A model generated the notes under the pieces. That model was not told the DNA's origin. It searched no databases and saw only the letters and a list, made by a program, of their open reading frames with translations. A stretch of 64,000 bases of DNA from Rhizobium leguminosarum (GTDB lineage Bacteria > Pseudomonadota > Alphaproteobacteria > Rhizobiales > Rhizobiaceae). Both the position numbers and the translations under genes were made by a program. Positions 38,039 through 46,070 of the stretch are shown here, one piece after another. The stretch is from contig NZ_LWBS01000283.1 of the NCBI RefSeq assembly GCF_001652265.1, positions 6,369 through 70,368 of the forward strand, written 5' to 3'. The stretch's first letter is position 1, and every line of letters starts with the position of its first letter.

Positions 38039-38413
38039 TCAGGGAGATTTCAGCTTCGCGCTCTTTGCGCGCATGCGGAATCTGCCGCTTTGGCGGTTTG
38101 CTTCCTGCTGTTTAACCGCATCGGATTGGCTGCGTTGCGCGGCCTCCAATTGCTGCCGCGTCGGGAGATCATGGTCGTAGGTGGAAGCGCTGAATGCCGT
38201 CGCGTTATCGAACGGACCTTTGTGTGGACGCGCCAGACCATAGGCTTGCTTGTCAGCGCTATCGATCTCGTGCTCCGCTGACGATGACCGCGCTTGACGC
38301 GCCTGCGCTATGAGATCGTCTGCAGTCGGGCTTAAGGTTGCGATTTTCCGCAGGAAGGCGATGATTTTGCTTTTCCTGGCCCTGTCCTTTTGATCGGCGG
38401 GAATCCCAGACAT
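38039..38413 (-). CDS. Hypothetical soluble protein, 124 residues
   Basis: Not recognised. Polar and charged (AARKSK-, QLEAAQRSQSD-rich), with a basic C-terminus (RFRMRAKSAKLKSP); probably helical with disordered ends. Start at MSGIPADQK is preferred because AAGGA lies 7 nt upstream; an ATG seven codons earlier has none. First of a run of small genes that reaches to 44 kb. Confidence 0.55.
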   Translation of the reverse strand: MSGIPADQKDRARKSKIIAFLRKIATLSPTADDLIAQARQARSSSAEHEIDSADKQAYGLARPHKGPFDNATAFSASTYDHDLPTRQQLEAAQRSQSDAVKQQEANRQSGRFRMRAKSAKLKSP

Positions 38414-38485
38414 GTCTTCTTCCTTATCCGTCATGTCATCGCGACGATCGATCGAGGGGTATCGGCGACATCGCGGCAGGCCCGT

Positions 38486-38890
38486 TCACGGGATCTCGGA
38501 CAATCGTTCAGGCAGTCTGGTTTTGGGAAAACGGTAGCCTGACGACCGCAGCGATGCGTCCGAACGCCCGGACGCCGTATACCGCGCGATCCGATAGGCT
38601 TTCACCGGGGCGCCGCCGTCATCCTGCCATCGGGCAAAGGAGGCGTCTTCCATTGCCTGCGGAAGCGGGCCGGAACTCAACTGTGTCGCGAGATACATTT
38701 TCAGCGACGACCTCAACGCGGCCTCATCGACGATGCCCATCTGGAAACAATCAATGAGGAAACTTGTGGCGGTGATCTCACCATCATCGGCCGCATGAGT
38801 TTCGCCGCCGCGAAAGCCGGCCTTTCGCAGGATACGATCGAGCATCCTCAAATTGTCGACACCGAAAAACTGATCTGATGTGGAAGACAT
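38486..38890 (-). CDS. Hypothetical protein, 134 residues
   Basis: Not recognised. MSSTSDQFFGVDNLRMLDRILRKAGFRGG is helical; FLIDCFQMGIVDEAALRSSLKMYLATQL follows and the C-terminus is basic. A strong GGAGG lies 6 nt before the ATG, which supports a real gene. It has its own promoter region of ~190 bases. Confidence 0.65.
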   Translation of the reverse strand: MSSTSDQFFGVDNLRMLDRILRKAGFRGGETHAADDGEITATSFLIDCFQMGIVDEAALRSSLKMYLATQLSSGPLPQAMEDASFARWQDDGGAPVKAYRIARYTASGRSDASLRSSGYRFPKTRLPERLSEIP

Positions 38891-39080
38891 GGCGTCCTCC
38901 TTCGTTGGGGCTAGGGTTCACTGGCGCTAGCGTCACTGGCGCGCCCCAAGCAGCGGTGCCCGTATCGTGCCCGCCGATGAATCAGCTTGCGCTTATTGCC
39001 AGCTGACCGCAACCTCATTCCGCGGCAGCCATTGATAATGCCGTGGCGGAACCCATTTTAGTGATAGGAGGATTCGCATC

Positions 39081-39380
39081 ATGCAGTTCAACGATGAAGC
39101 GACCCTCGCGAAGCCGTCGGCACTGCCGATGGAAAGGCGTGCACTGGTCGATCACCTGAGGGAGGCGATCGCGCGTTTGACGCACGGGCTGGCAGCCGCC
39201 GGATTGGTGGAATTCGTGCCGCCTCTGCTCGAGATCAACAAGGTTCTCCGCGATATGACGGACGAAATTTCCCGTGCGGATTCGCTCTATTCCGATGAGG
39301 TTATCACGGGTACGATGCGCTTGATCAAGACATCGGAAGCTTTGCTTGAAAACCGGGTCATCGTGCAGACGATCCATTAA
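39081..39380 (+). CDS. Hypothetical helical protein, 99 residues
   Basis: Not recognised. Mostly alpha-helical (ERRALVDHLREAIARLTHGLAAAGLVEFVPPLLEINKVLRDMTDEI). GGAGG lies 9 nt before the ATG. Divergent from the 134-residue gene. Soluble and acidic. Confidence 0.6.
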   Translation: MQFNDEATLAKPSALPMERRALVDHLREAIARLTHGLAAAGLVEFVPPLLEINKVLRDMTDEISRADSLYSDEVITGTMRLIKTSEALLENRVIVQTIH

Positions 39381-39520
39381 GATCTGTCGACGCTCGGACA
39401 TGCAGGCAGGCTGATGGCCAACCATCTGGCATCAAGCTGCTCGCTCCCTCGTGCATCCATCATCATCACCGGTGCCCGAGTTCCGCAGGTCGGCCGCGCC
39501 CACTTCCAAGGATAACCGCA

Positions 39521-39784
39521 ATGACACTTATTTTCCCCAACAGAAGCCGCAGCTTCGACGAAGCGCGAAAAGGTGTCCGCTTCACCGGCTATGACGGCAT
39601 GTTCGAAGTCAGGTTTCTGGTCGAAGAAGCAGCCCTCGGCAACGCGATCACCCACAATTCTTCCGAAGCCGCATATCTCAATGCCTTTGATGCAGCGCGT
39701 TCTTCCATTCAGGAAGCCGCATCGCGGGCCTATCAGCATCGACGCGGAAACAACTTCACGCTCACGGCCGCAGATTTTCGCTGA
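39521..39784 (+). CDS. DUF1488 family protein
   Basis: 87 residues. MTLIFPNRSRSFDEARKGVRFTGYDGMFEVRFLVEEAAL matches the DUF1488 pattern (N-terminal F-P-N/S-R-S, then GYD/HGxxxEVxFxV). The function is unknown; members are small cytosolic proteins common in alpha-proteobacteria. Ribosome site AAGGA before the ATG. Confidence 0.75.
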   Translation: MTLIFPNRSRSFDEARKGVRFTGYDGMFEVRFLVEEAALGNAITHNSSEAAYLNAFDAARSSIQEAASRAYQHRRGNNFTLTAADFR

Positions 39785-39864
39785 CCGCGAGAAGGGGCGT
39801 GCGGCCGGTGAACTGAAATGGCCACCATCCTGCTACTGCGGGATGAGACAGGGGAGCAAAGCAT

Positions 39865-40227
39865 ATGGTTTCCACACGATACCGCCCGAAAGACCTGAAA
39901 CTGGCGCGTCGCCATATCGTGAAGGCGGCGCATCGCGTTGCCGATCAGGAAATGGTGATCAGGAAACTATTGCACAAAGGCAGACCCTCCGGGCCGGCCT
40001 ATGCGCTGTTGGGCAGGCTCTACGACGATCAACGGCGGAAACTCGATCGACTGAAACTGATCGAAGCAATGGTTGAGGTAGAAGCGCAATTCTGTATGGA
40101 CGTGCCCAGCAATCCTGGGACATCCGCGCCGCCCCTTGCGATCGTGCATAGCAGCGGGATCTCTCTGCCGGACCGGCAATCCGCCACGCCTTGTAGCGCA
40201 GATGTTTGGCGCCCATATCTGGTGTAG
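39865..40227 (+). CDS. Hypothetical protein, 120 residues
   Basis: Not recognised. Basic N-terminal half (KDLKLARRHIVKAAHRVADQEMVIRKLLHKGRP) that is helical and could bind nucleic acid, then LYDDQRRKLDRLKLIEAMVEVEAQF. The last ~30 residues look disordered. GGGGAG upstream of the ATG. Confidence 0.55.
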   Translation: MVSTRYRPKDLKLARRHIVKAAHRVADQEMVIRKLLHKGRPSGPAYALLGRLYDDQRRKLDRLKLIEAMVEVEAQFCMDVPSNPGTSAPPLAIVHSSGISLPDRQSATPCSADVWRPYLV

Positions 40228-40299
40228 TGGCAGTTTGTGAACGGGTGCTGCTTCCCGGGGGTAATCAGAGTTACCCGGCCCCAACCAAAGGAGGGCATG

Positions 40300-40446
40300 A
40301 TGTCTTCCACGGTAAACATCCATTCGTGGAAACGCGTGGCTCAGCATATCGGCAGGTTCCGGTATATCGACTTTCTGGTGAAATCGACACCGGCAATCTG
40401 TCTAGCCTTTATCGTCTATATCATTCTCAACGATGTCTTCTGGTAG
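40300..40446 (+). CDS. Small membrane protein, 48 residues
   Basis: MSSTVNIHSWKRVAQHIGRF leads into one hydrophobic helix near the C-terminus (STPAICLAFIVYIILNDVFW). AAAGGAGG lies 5 nt before the second of two adjacent ATGs; the first is too close to be used well. A strong ribosome site and a clean single helix support a real small protein. Function unknown. Confidence 0.6.
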   Translation: MSSTVNIHSWKRVAQHIGRFRYIDFLVKSTPAICLAFIVYIILNDVFW

Positions 40447-40531
40447 GCGCTGGAAGACTGTTGCGGCTAGCCAAGACGCTCTGCTGCCTATCGAATGAAG
40501 GGCTGAAACGCTGACGGAATTGGATTACGCG

Positions 40532-40975
40532 ATGCAATTGCGAGAAATGGGTGAACAAGACTGCCTCGCCTTTCTGGCAGGCCACACCCGTGGCCACTTG
40601 GCATGTCTCGGCGAAAAATATCCCTATATCGTTCCCATTCAGTATGCCTATGAAAAAGACCGGCTTTTCATGTTTTCCATGCCGGGCCTGAAGGTTGATC
40701 TATTGCGGGCCCATTCGCCCGCCTGTGTTCAGGTTGAAGAATTCGGCGAAAACCGAACGTGGAAGAGCGTGCTTGTTCAAGGCACCTATGATGAGCTGAC
40801 CGATACGCCGGCCCGGCATGACGAACGCCTCCACGCCTGGTCTCTGCTGCAAAAGCAACCATTTTGGTGGGAACCCGGATCGCTTGCTTTAAACTCGGAA
40901 AACGAAGACAACCCTGCTCCCTCCATATTCTTCGGCATTTCGATTGACGTGGTATCGGGACGGCAAGTGGTTTAA
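40532..40975 (+). CDS. Pyridoxamine 5'-phosphate oxidase-family (split-barrel flavin) protein
   Basis: 147 residues. MQLREMGEQDCLAFLAGHTRGHLACLGEKYPYIVPIQYAYEKDRLFMFSMPGLKVDLLRAHSPACVQVEEF has the FMN-binding split-barrel pattern: a strand pair, YIVPIxYAY, and K-x-x-x-L-R. Substrate unknown; many members are nitroreductase-like or heme-related. The family begins MEIREM-like, so the ATG is used rather than a TTG four codons upstream. The ribosome site is weak. Confidence 0.78.
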   Translation: MQLREMGEQDCLAFLAGHTRGHLACLGEKYPYIVPIQYAYEKDRLFMFSMPGLKVDLLRAHSPACVQVEEFGENRTWKSVLVQGTYDELTDTPARHDERLHAWSLLQKQPFWWEPGSLALNSENEDNPAPSIFFGISIDVVSGRQVV

Positions 40976-41182
40976 GGTGCCGTCTTCAGACCTGCTGCGC
41001 CTCCACCATCGATTCACGGCGCGGCTTTGCTGCACGATATATGGAACTCCAGACAGACACGGCTAAGCGCTGTCCGATACCAGCCTTCCCATAGGGGCGC
41101 GGATTGCTTGATGCATCTTACCAACGCGGCTTGCTGAACCAGCATCGCGTTCAATGCCACACGACCACCCACAGGGAAAACG

Positions 41183-41419
41183 ATGACAGACGCACCCGAG
41201 AATGAAGCCCTTTTCAACATCACCGGACACTATGTGCAGGAATTGAAGGCCGTTCTTCAAAGCGAGAGCATTGTCGAAGGCGCCGACTACGAAAACAGCG
41301 CCTTCGACGAAAAACGACGGAATGAAGGACTTCACCTGCTGCGCTTCCACAAGACCGGGATCGCAGCGCAGGCGACGCAGATCTGGGAAAAACACAAGAC
41401 GGCCCGAGCGCATCGATAA
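41183..41419 (+). CDS. Hypothetical protein, 78 residues
   Basis: Not recognised. Acidic N-terminus (MTDAPENEALFNITGHYVQELKAVLQSESIVEGADYE), basic C-terminus (WEKHKTARAHR). GGGAAAACG precedes the ATG. Soluble. Codon use fits the neighbours. Confidence 0.5.
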   Translation: MTDAPENEALFNITGHYVQELKAVLQSESIVEGADYENSAFDEKRRNEGLHLLRFHKTGIAAQATQIWEKHKTARAHR

Positions 41420-41547
41420 AACGGCACGAAGCCAGTTCTTCGACCGATGCCGGTTTGAGAGTGACGCTTCTCCGATCCTCGTTGCGGAGAGAATAGGCGC
41501 TGACATGACCTGATGTCCGGCGCCACATTGCCTTGAAAGGAAAAATC

Positions 41548-41730
41548 ATGACCAATGACACAACGAAAAAGGCCCAGCCCGCCAAAGCGGCCGTGACCGA
41601 CGGGCCCTACGACGTCATCTACTTCGCGAAGAAACACCGCATTTCCAACGAGGATGCCAAGGGCATCATCGAAAAGCACGGCGCCAATCGCAAAGAGGCT
41701 GATAAGGCCGGCCGGCGCATCAGCGTCTGA
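41548..41730 (+). CDS. DUF3606 family protein
   Basis: 60 residues. A basic start (MTNDTTKKAQPAKAAVTDGP) and the core YDVIYFAKKHRISNEDAKGIIEKHGANRKEADKAGRR match the short helical DUF3606 family. Function unknown; such genes are often stress-inducible in rhizobia. AAGGAAAAATC lies before the ATG. Confidence 0.7.
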   Translation: MTNDTTKKAQPAKAAVTDGPYDVIYFAKKHRISNEDAKGIIEKHGANRKEADKAGRRISV

Positions 41731-41747
41731 GGCCACGCAGGCGTTCA

Positions 41748-41897
41748 TGCATGCCGTCGTCCCAAAACCAATGCACAGTTTTGAGCGACATGCATGACAG
41801 CGCCGCGCGTCTGAAAAGACGCGCGGCGCCGTCACACTTTGGATCGACGCATCGTGCCTCCGAAAATCGATCCCGATTTTCGGGCCGATGCGTTAGC
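41748..41897. repeat. Dispersed rhizobial repeat, copy at 41.8 kb
   Basis: Contains GCATGCCGTCGTCCCAAAACC, an inverted GCGCCGCGCGTC / GACGCGCGGCGC hairpin, and the end CCGAAAATCGATCCCGATTTTCGG. The same three modules occur singly or together at 19.6 kb and 59.9 kb. Confidence 0.7.
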
Positions 41898-42015
41898 CGC
41901 GGCTGGCCTGCATCTGCTTTCGATGTCACGATGCAACATCAGCGGACGAATTAACCCTACTGGCTTACCTTAATATCAGCATGCGCTTGAATACATCGGG
42001 GCCTATGCCATCGTA

Positions 42016-42046
42016 GCTTCAGGAAAACACTTCTGGTTCCTGAAGC
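42016..42046. promoter_or_regulatory. Perfect 10-bp inverted repeat upstream of a small gene
   Basis: GCTTCAGGAA, 11 nt, TTCCTGAAGC. It lies 88 nt before the start of the 66-residue gene and has no T-run, so it is more like a protein-binding site or an mRNA hairpin than a terminator. Confidence 0.45.
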
Positions 42047-42133
42047 AGCTCGCCGGAACCGTTGCCTGCCTTTCCGTGGAAAGGCCGGCTTCCATGCATA
42101 GGGGCCGAGCTCAATCAAAATGGAGGGTATGTC

Positions 42134-42334
42134 ATGAACAATGTCTTGGAATTTCGTGCAAAATGCCCGCATGTCGAAACTCTGTCCGACTGTCGGGAAG
42201 CGCTTGAGCCGGCCGTCATGAAAATCGTCAGCGACGCCATCGGCAAAGGATATACGGCCGCTGAAGCCGCAATGGTGGTTGCCGACATCGCCGACGATTA
42301 CATCCTCATGCTGTCGCGGCAACCACGGCATTGA
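42134..42334 (+). CDS. Hypothetical protein, 66 residues
   Basis: Not recognised. MNNVLEFRAKCPHVETLSDCREALEPAVMKIVSDAIGKGYTAAEAAMVVADIADDYILML is helical with two cysteines. Start set by GGAGG 8 nt upstream; the frame is open before that without a ribosome site. Confidence 0.6.
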   Translation: MNNVLEFRAKCPHVETLSDCREALEPAVMKIVSDAIGKGYTAAEAAMVVADIADDYILMLSRQPRH

Positions 42335-43021
42335 CACGCTTTCCTGGCCCGCACCTGTGCCTTCGTGGGCCAGCGCAGGTGCTGAGGTCGACGCGGATCG
42401 GGGCGTCTTCGACGGTGGGAACTTCTAACGCCGAGGTGACGAACGACCGCTGGCGACAGCCGGGAGCAAAGCGCCTATCATCGTGCTTGCATCAGTGGAC
42501 CGCGCAGCACCTGCAGGGGTAGCAGTGGTACAGGAGACGAGACCTGCCGCGCGATCCGCCGCCAAAACCCCTGATCTTGTCGGAAGTTCCCCGGCAAAAA
42601 TGCGACGCCACGATCCCGGAAATTCCGCCGAGGGATCATCATCAACCTGCCCGGGCACGTTGCGACCGTCACACCGATAAACTCCCGCAGGGCGAAAACC
42701 GACAGGCACATCGCAACGCCAACGAAAAACCCCGCCGGAGCGGGCTTTCAACGAATCCAGATGGAGCAAGCCGAGCAGTTAGGTTCAGGTCCCAAACAAA
42801 ATCGATTGTTGAAAATCCGGGCAACAGAAGCTCTTTCACCCACCTTCGCGGCACTTTCCGTTTCGCTCAATCTTTGAATCATTGCCGTAATGCGGCGTGA
42901 AGCACTCATATGCGCCGCCTTTCGCGATCCCTCACGAATGAGAGCGGTTCAGTTTTCATGGAATGAACCGCTCTCACCTTCTGTTTTATGCAATTCCCGG
43001 GGAAACCGCTTCGCGCTTGGA
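42335..43021. other. Gene-poor stretch, 42.3-43.0 kb
   Basis: No supported gene in ~690 bases. It contains one terminator-like hairpin at 42731-42748 (CCCGC, loop CGGA, GCGGG, then CTTT). Several open frames overlap on both strands but lack ribosome sites and family features. Confidence 0.5.
42731..42748 (+). terminator. Terminator-like hairpin with no gene directly before it
   Basis: Stem CCCGC / GCGGG, 4-nt loop, followed by CTTT. The nearest upstream plus-strand stop codon is ~400 bases away. Confidence 0.4.
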
Positions 43022-43207
43022 CTAACGCCACCTTGGCTGCCGCGGCGGAGCATTGGCCTGGATTTCATGGAGCGGCGCCCGAGAGCCGAGAAGTTTCTTC
43101 AACTTCTTCTCCTCTGCCGGGCTGATCCCAAACTTTCGGCAATGCTCCGCAACATCGTGCTCTCGCGGGCCGGGAATGCGAACTTGGCGATTGCTCATGC
43201 TCTTCAT
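43022..43207 (-). CDS. Small DUF3606-like protein, 61 residues
   Basis: MKSMSNRQVRIPGPREHDVAEHCRKFGISPAEEKKLKKLLGSRAPLHEIQAN is helical and resembles DUF3606 (a basic linker, then Y/HxxxKFGIS and a second helix). AAGGAGG lies 8 nt before the ATG. Function unknown. Confidence 0.6.
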   Translation of the reverse strand: MKSMSNRQVRIPGPREHDVAEHCRKFGISPAEEKKLKKLLGSRAPLHEIQANAPPRQPRWR

Positions 43208-43463
43208 GTCTGTTTCCTCCTTAAGAGGAAAACCAACAGGCCGCCGACTTGTTCGTTAGCAGATTCTAAAATTTGATCTTTACAGAAGGTGGCAAGAGTT
43301 TCGTGCAGCCAGGTTTCGTTTGCTGCGTCTCTTGAAAGCTCGTGGGCTTCGCCGCTTTCTGGAAAATTTCAGAGATTGTATCGGTAGCTGGAACTTTTCC
43401 GCCGCCGCCGAGTTACGCGCGAGGATGATGGGAATGCACGCCCCAATCCGCCTTTCCATCCTT

Positions 43464-43488
43464 GCCCCGCTCACGCGGGGCTTTTTTT
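43464..43488 (+). terminator. Strong Rho-independent terminator, no gene upstream
   Basis: Perfect 7-bp stem GCCCCGC / GCGGGGC, TCAC loop, then seven T. No protein gene ends here on the plus strand; the preceding ~250 bases could encode a small RNA. Confidence 0.7.
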
Positions 43489-43734
43489 GCGACGCCAGGC
43501 GACAATTGCTGACGTCGGTGCGTCGGAGATCGGCAGCCTGCAAATCGTTGCGGCTATCCCTGGTGCATTTGCCGGCCGCAGCAGAACGATTGCTGCGACG
43601 CATGGAAAAATCCGGTCGGCTGGGAACAAGAGCCTTGCGCCGGCGTAAGGGCGCCGGGTCGCACGGAGGCAGGTTTCACGACCATGCACTTCGATTTCTC
43701 CGTGCGGCCCACCAACTCCCAATAAAACCCAACT

Positions 43735-43760
43735 CGCCCCGCTTTGGTGGGGCGTTTTTT
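43735..43760 (+). terminator. Second strong terminator, no gene upstream
   Basis: Stem CGCCCC / GGGGCG with an 8-nt loop, then six T. It lies ~270 bases after the first. Between the two no protein gene is supported. Confidence 0.65.
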
Positions 43761-43866
43761 GTAACAACGCTCTGTCCCCTGGGGTGGAACTCGTCTGAAG
43801 ATCGGGAGGAACAATTTGTCGCGAGCGGAGTTAGGCGGGCCATCTCAATTGATGGAGGAACACAAA

Positions 43867-44103
43867 TTGCCAAGATATTTTTTCCACGTCCGCAGGAATG
43901 ATGTCTTCGAGGAAGATTCGGAAGGCATTGACCTCGCTTCACCTGAACTTGCTTGCGAGGAAGCAACCCTTTCCGCCCGCGAGATCATTGCGGAGAGGAT
44001 TCGTACCGGCGAGCCGGCAGACGGAGGTGCGTTCGAGATCACGACTGAGGACGGCTCGCTGGTTGCAACAGTCCCCTTCCGATCCGCCATCCGCCTGGCC
44101 TAA
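43867..44103 (+). CDS. DUF6894 family protein
   Basis: 78 residues. LPRYFFHVRRNDVFEEDSEGIDLASPELACEEATLSAREIIAERI is the DUF6894 signature (PRYFFH...D..G.EL.....A..EA). The family starts MPRYFFH, so a TTG start is chosen, with GGAGG 8 nt upstream. An ATG five codons earlier overlaps that ribosome site. Small cytosolic protein of unknown function, frequent in Rhizobiales. Confidence 0.75.
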   Translation: MPRYFFHVRRNDVFEEDSEGIDLASPELACEEATLSAREIIAERIRTGEPADGGAFEITTEDGSLVATVPFRSAIRLA

Positions 44104-44275
44104 ATCACACAAACGCGCGGCAGCGGGCATCGCGCTGCAGGAGATTGGCTCGGTGTCGCGCTGCGGCTCTCCAAGACATCGTCGGTCGTTGCAATTGTCA
44201 AAACCGCACAGAATGTGAAATTGCTGAACCAAGGAATTAACCCCGCGTTTGTCATTCAGCAGGCGGTGTGGAATC

Positions 44276-45058
44276 ATGATGATTCAGAGCGGAGTGAAGA
44301 ACAGGCTGTTGCGCTCGTTTCCGAGGGATGCCTTCGAGCTTCTCGAGCCGCTTCTCGAGCCCATCGACCTTCCCGTGAACCGTTCGCTCGTGCGGCCGCG
44401 CCAGCCGATCGAGCATGTCTGTTTTCTTGAAAGCGGCCTCGCCTCGATGGTTGCGGAAAGCGCCGACGGCAAAAGCGTTGAAATCCGCCACATCGGACGC
44501 GAGGGCATCGCCGGCTACCCGGTCGTCCTCGGCGTCGACCGAACGCCGAACAAGACCTTCATGCAGGTGCCGGGTTACGGGCTTCAGGTGGCCACGGAAG
44601 ATTTTCTTCCGATCCTTGACCATCCCGAGGTGCGGCAACTGCTGCTGCGCTATGTGCATACCTGCGAGCTGCAGCTTGCCCACACCGCGCTGGCAGCGGC
44701 AAAATTCAACATGCATCAGCGGCTGGCCCGCTGGCTGCTCATGTGCCATGACCGCATCGACGGCAATGATCTGCCGCTGACGCACGAATTCCTGGCGCTG
44801 ATGCTCGGCGTCAGGCGGGCGAGCGTCACCGATGAGCTGCACATTCTTGAAGGCATGCACGCCATCAGATCGACACGCGGCAACGTCCGCATCACGGACC
44901 GCAGCAAGCTGATCGAGATCGCAGGCGGCTGCTACGGCGTGCCGGAGCTGGAATACGAACGGCTGATCGAGATCCCGGGGCCGCAAAATGGTTCATTCCC
45001 TCGAGCGAAATATGAAGGGGCGGACAGCATCGGGATCGCATCCAGCAACATGCCCTGA
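44276..45058 (+). CDS. Crp/Fnr-family transcriptional regulator
   Basis: 260 residues: a cyclic-nucleotide-binding-like beta barrel (~20-130, with VCFLESGLASMVAESADGKSVEIRHIGREGIAGYPVVLG) and a winged helix-turn-helix (LTHEFLALMLGVRRASVTDELHILEGMHAIRSTRGNVRITDR). The sensor lacks the cysteines of Fnr, so a non-Fe-S signal is likely. Start uncertain between adjacent ATGs; the ribosome site is weak. It closes the run of small genes and may regulate them, but no evidence shows this. Confidence 0.85.
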   Translation: MMIQSGVKNRLLRSFPRDAFELLEPLLEPIDLPVNRSLVRPRQPIEHVCFLESGLASMVAESADGKSVEIRHIGREGIAGYPVVLGVDRTPNKTFMQVPGYGLQVATEDFLPILDHPEVRQLLLRYVHTCELQLAHTALAAAKFNMHQRLARWLLMCHDRIDGNDLPLTHEFLALMLGVRRASVTDELHILEGMHAIRSTRGNVRITDRSKLIEIAGGCYGVPELEYERLIEIPGPQNGSFPRAKYEGADSIGIASSNMP

Positions 45059-45133
45059 TCAGGTTTCGCCGGCTGGCGGTAGGGCGGCCATTGGCGTTGC
45101 GCCAGGCCGTTCACCGCGATGAAATGGCGAAGT

Positions 45134-45562
45134 TCAATTGATCTTCAACCAGTGCCTGAGCGCCGCTACCGCGCCGTCACTCGCATAGGCAATGATGCCG
45201 CCAATCGTCAGGCCGGCGAAGGCGATCAGCCCCGATATCCCGTAACCGATCGTTTTCATCCGTTTCCACTCGTCAAGCGCCGGCGCGACTGCCTCCTGGT
45301 TCTTCTCGACGGTCTCCTTGAGGCTCTTGATCTCCTCGCGGATCCGCGCATCCGCGCCGCCGCTGATCGCCACCCTTGTATCGAGCTGGGCGATCTGCCT
45401 TGCCTGCTCGTCGAGCCGCTTGTGGAGCACGGCGCGGCTGTCGTGGGCACTCACCTTTTCGTCGCTGACCTCCTTGCGCAAAAGCGCGACGTTGTCCTCG
45501 ATGCCGGTCAGCCTTCCCTCGACACGCCCGAGAGCGCGGAGAATATCGTCGTTGGATGTCAT
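45134..45562 (-). CDS. DUF1515 family phage-type protein
   Basis: 142 residues. A helical N-terminal part (DDILRALGRVEGRLTGIEDNVALLRKEVSDEKVS...AVLHKRLDEQARQIAQLDTRVAISGG) that forms a coiled coil, then one membrane helix (ISGLIAFAGLTIGGIIAYA). Rhizobial DUF1515 proteins have this layout and often sit in prophages. A holin-like or anchor role is possible but not shown. Confidence 0.75.
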   Translation of the reverse strand: MTSNDDILRALGRVEGRLTGIEDNVALLRKEVSDEKVSAHDSRAVLHKRLDEQARQIAQLDTRVAISGGADARIREEIKSLKETVEKNQEAVAPALDEWKRMKTIGYGISGLIAFAGLTIGGIIAYASDGAVAALRHWLKIN

Positions 45563-45611
45563 CTATCTCCCCTCTGGGGATGGAACGTTTTCAACTGGAG
45601 AATGTTGAATC

Positions 45612-45683
45612 CTAGGATTTTGCGTAGAACGTGCCAAAATCTTCGCTGCCGTTGCCGGCCTCGTTCAGGTCTTCCATGTCCAT
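45612..45683 (-). CDS. Micro-ORF in the prophage remnant, 23 residues
   Basis: MDMEDLNEAGNGSEDFGTFY then AKS. It is very short but has AAAGGAAG 8 nt upstream and a proper stop, and lies between two phage genes. Acidic. No family is known. It could also be a chance frame. Confidence 0.35.
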   Translation of the reverse strand: MDMEDLNEAGNGSEDFGTFYAKS

Positions 45684-45746
45684 GTCGGAAACTTCCTTTT
45701 GTCGGGGGTTGATGCCCGTAAAAACAAAAGGTTAGAGCAGATTGTT

Positions 45747-46058
45747 CTAGGCGTTGTATTCGGCGTGAACTCGCCGCAATTCGTTTCGGATCGCCTTTCG
45801 ATCCGTCTTCGGCTTTTCGATCGGCTGCGGCTTTTCGTTGCCGATCTCGACCACGCCGGCCGCTCGATAGGCCGAGCGCAGCTTGGCTTTCGAGGTGTAA
45901 TGCCTGCCGTCATGCATCGATTGGATATCGATGCTGTCGCTGACGAAATGCGGCGCCGGCAGATCGGACTGCGCCGGGTTTTGCGCCGGCATGCAGTTGT
46001 GCGGCCACTCGTCGAGCTGGTGCCAGCCGCCGCAGACGCGGCAATAGCGTTCTCTCAT
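45747..46058 (-). CDS. Hypothetical phage-type protein, 103 residues
   Basis: Not recognised. MRERYCRVCGGWHQLDEWPHNC is a possible zinc-binding Cys/His cluster (C-x2-C...H-x-C), followed by a basic C-terminal half (KPKTDRKAIRNELRRVHAEYNA). It is 12 nt after the portal gene in the same transcript. Confidence 0.6.
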   Translation of the reverse strand: MRERYCRVCGGWHQLDEWPHNCMPAQNPAQSDLPAPHFVSDSIDIQSMHDGRHYTSKAKLRSAYRAAGVVEIGNEKPQPIEKPKTDRKAIRNELRRVHAEYNA

Positions 46059-46070
46059 CTTTCACTCCGT

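Noticed and set aside
42478..42711. 77-codon minus-strand frame in the gene-poor stretch.
   Set aside because: No ribosome site, no family resemblance; overlapping frames are open on both strands.
38900..44300. Search for EcfG/RpoE2-type promoters (GGAAC, 16-17 nt, CGTT) before the small genes.
   Set aside because: GGAAC occurs several times, but no CGTT at the right spacing was found, so stress-sigma control is not claimed.
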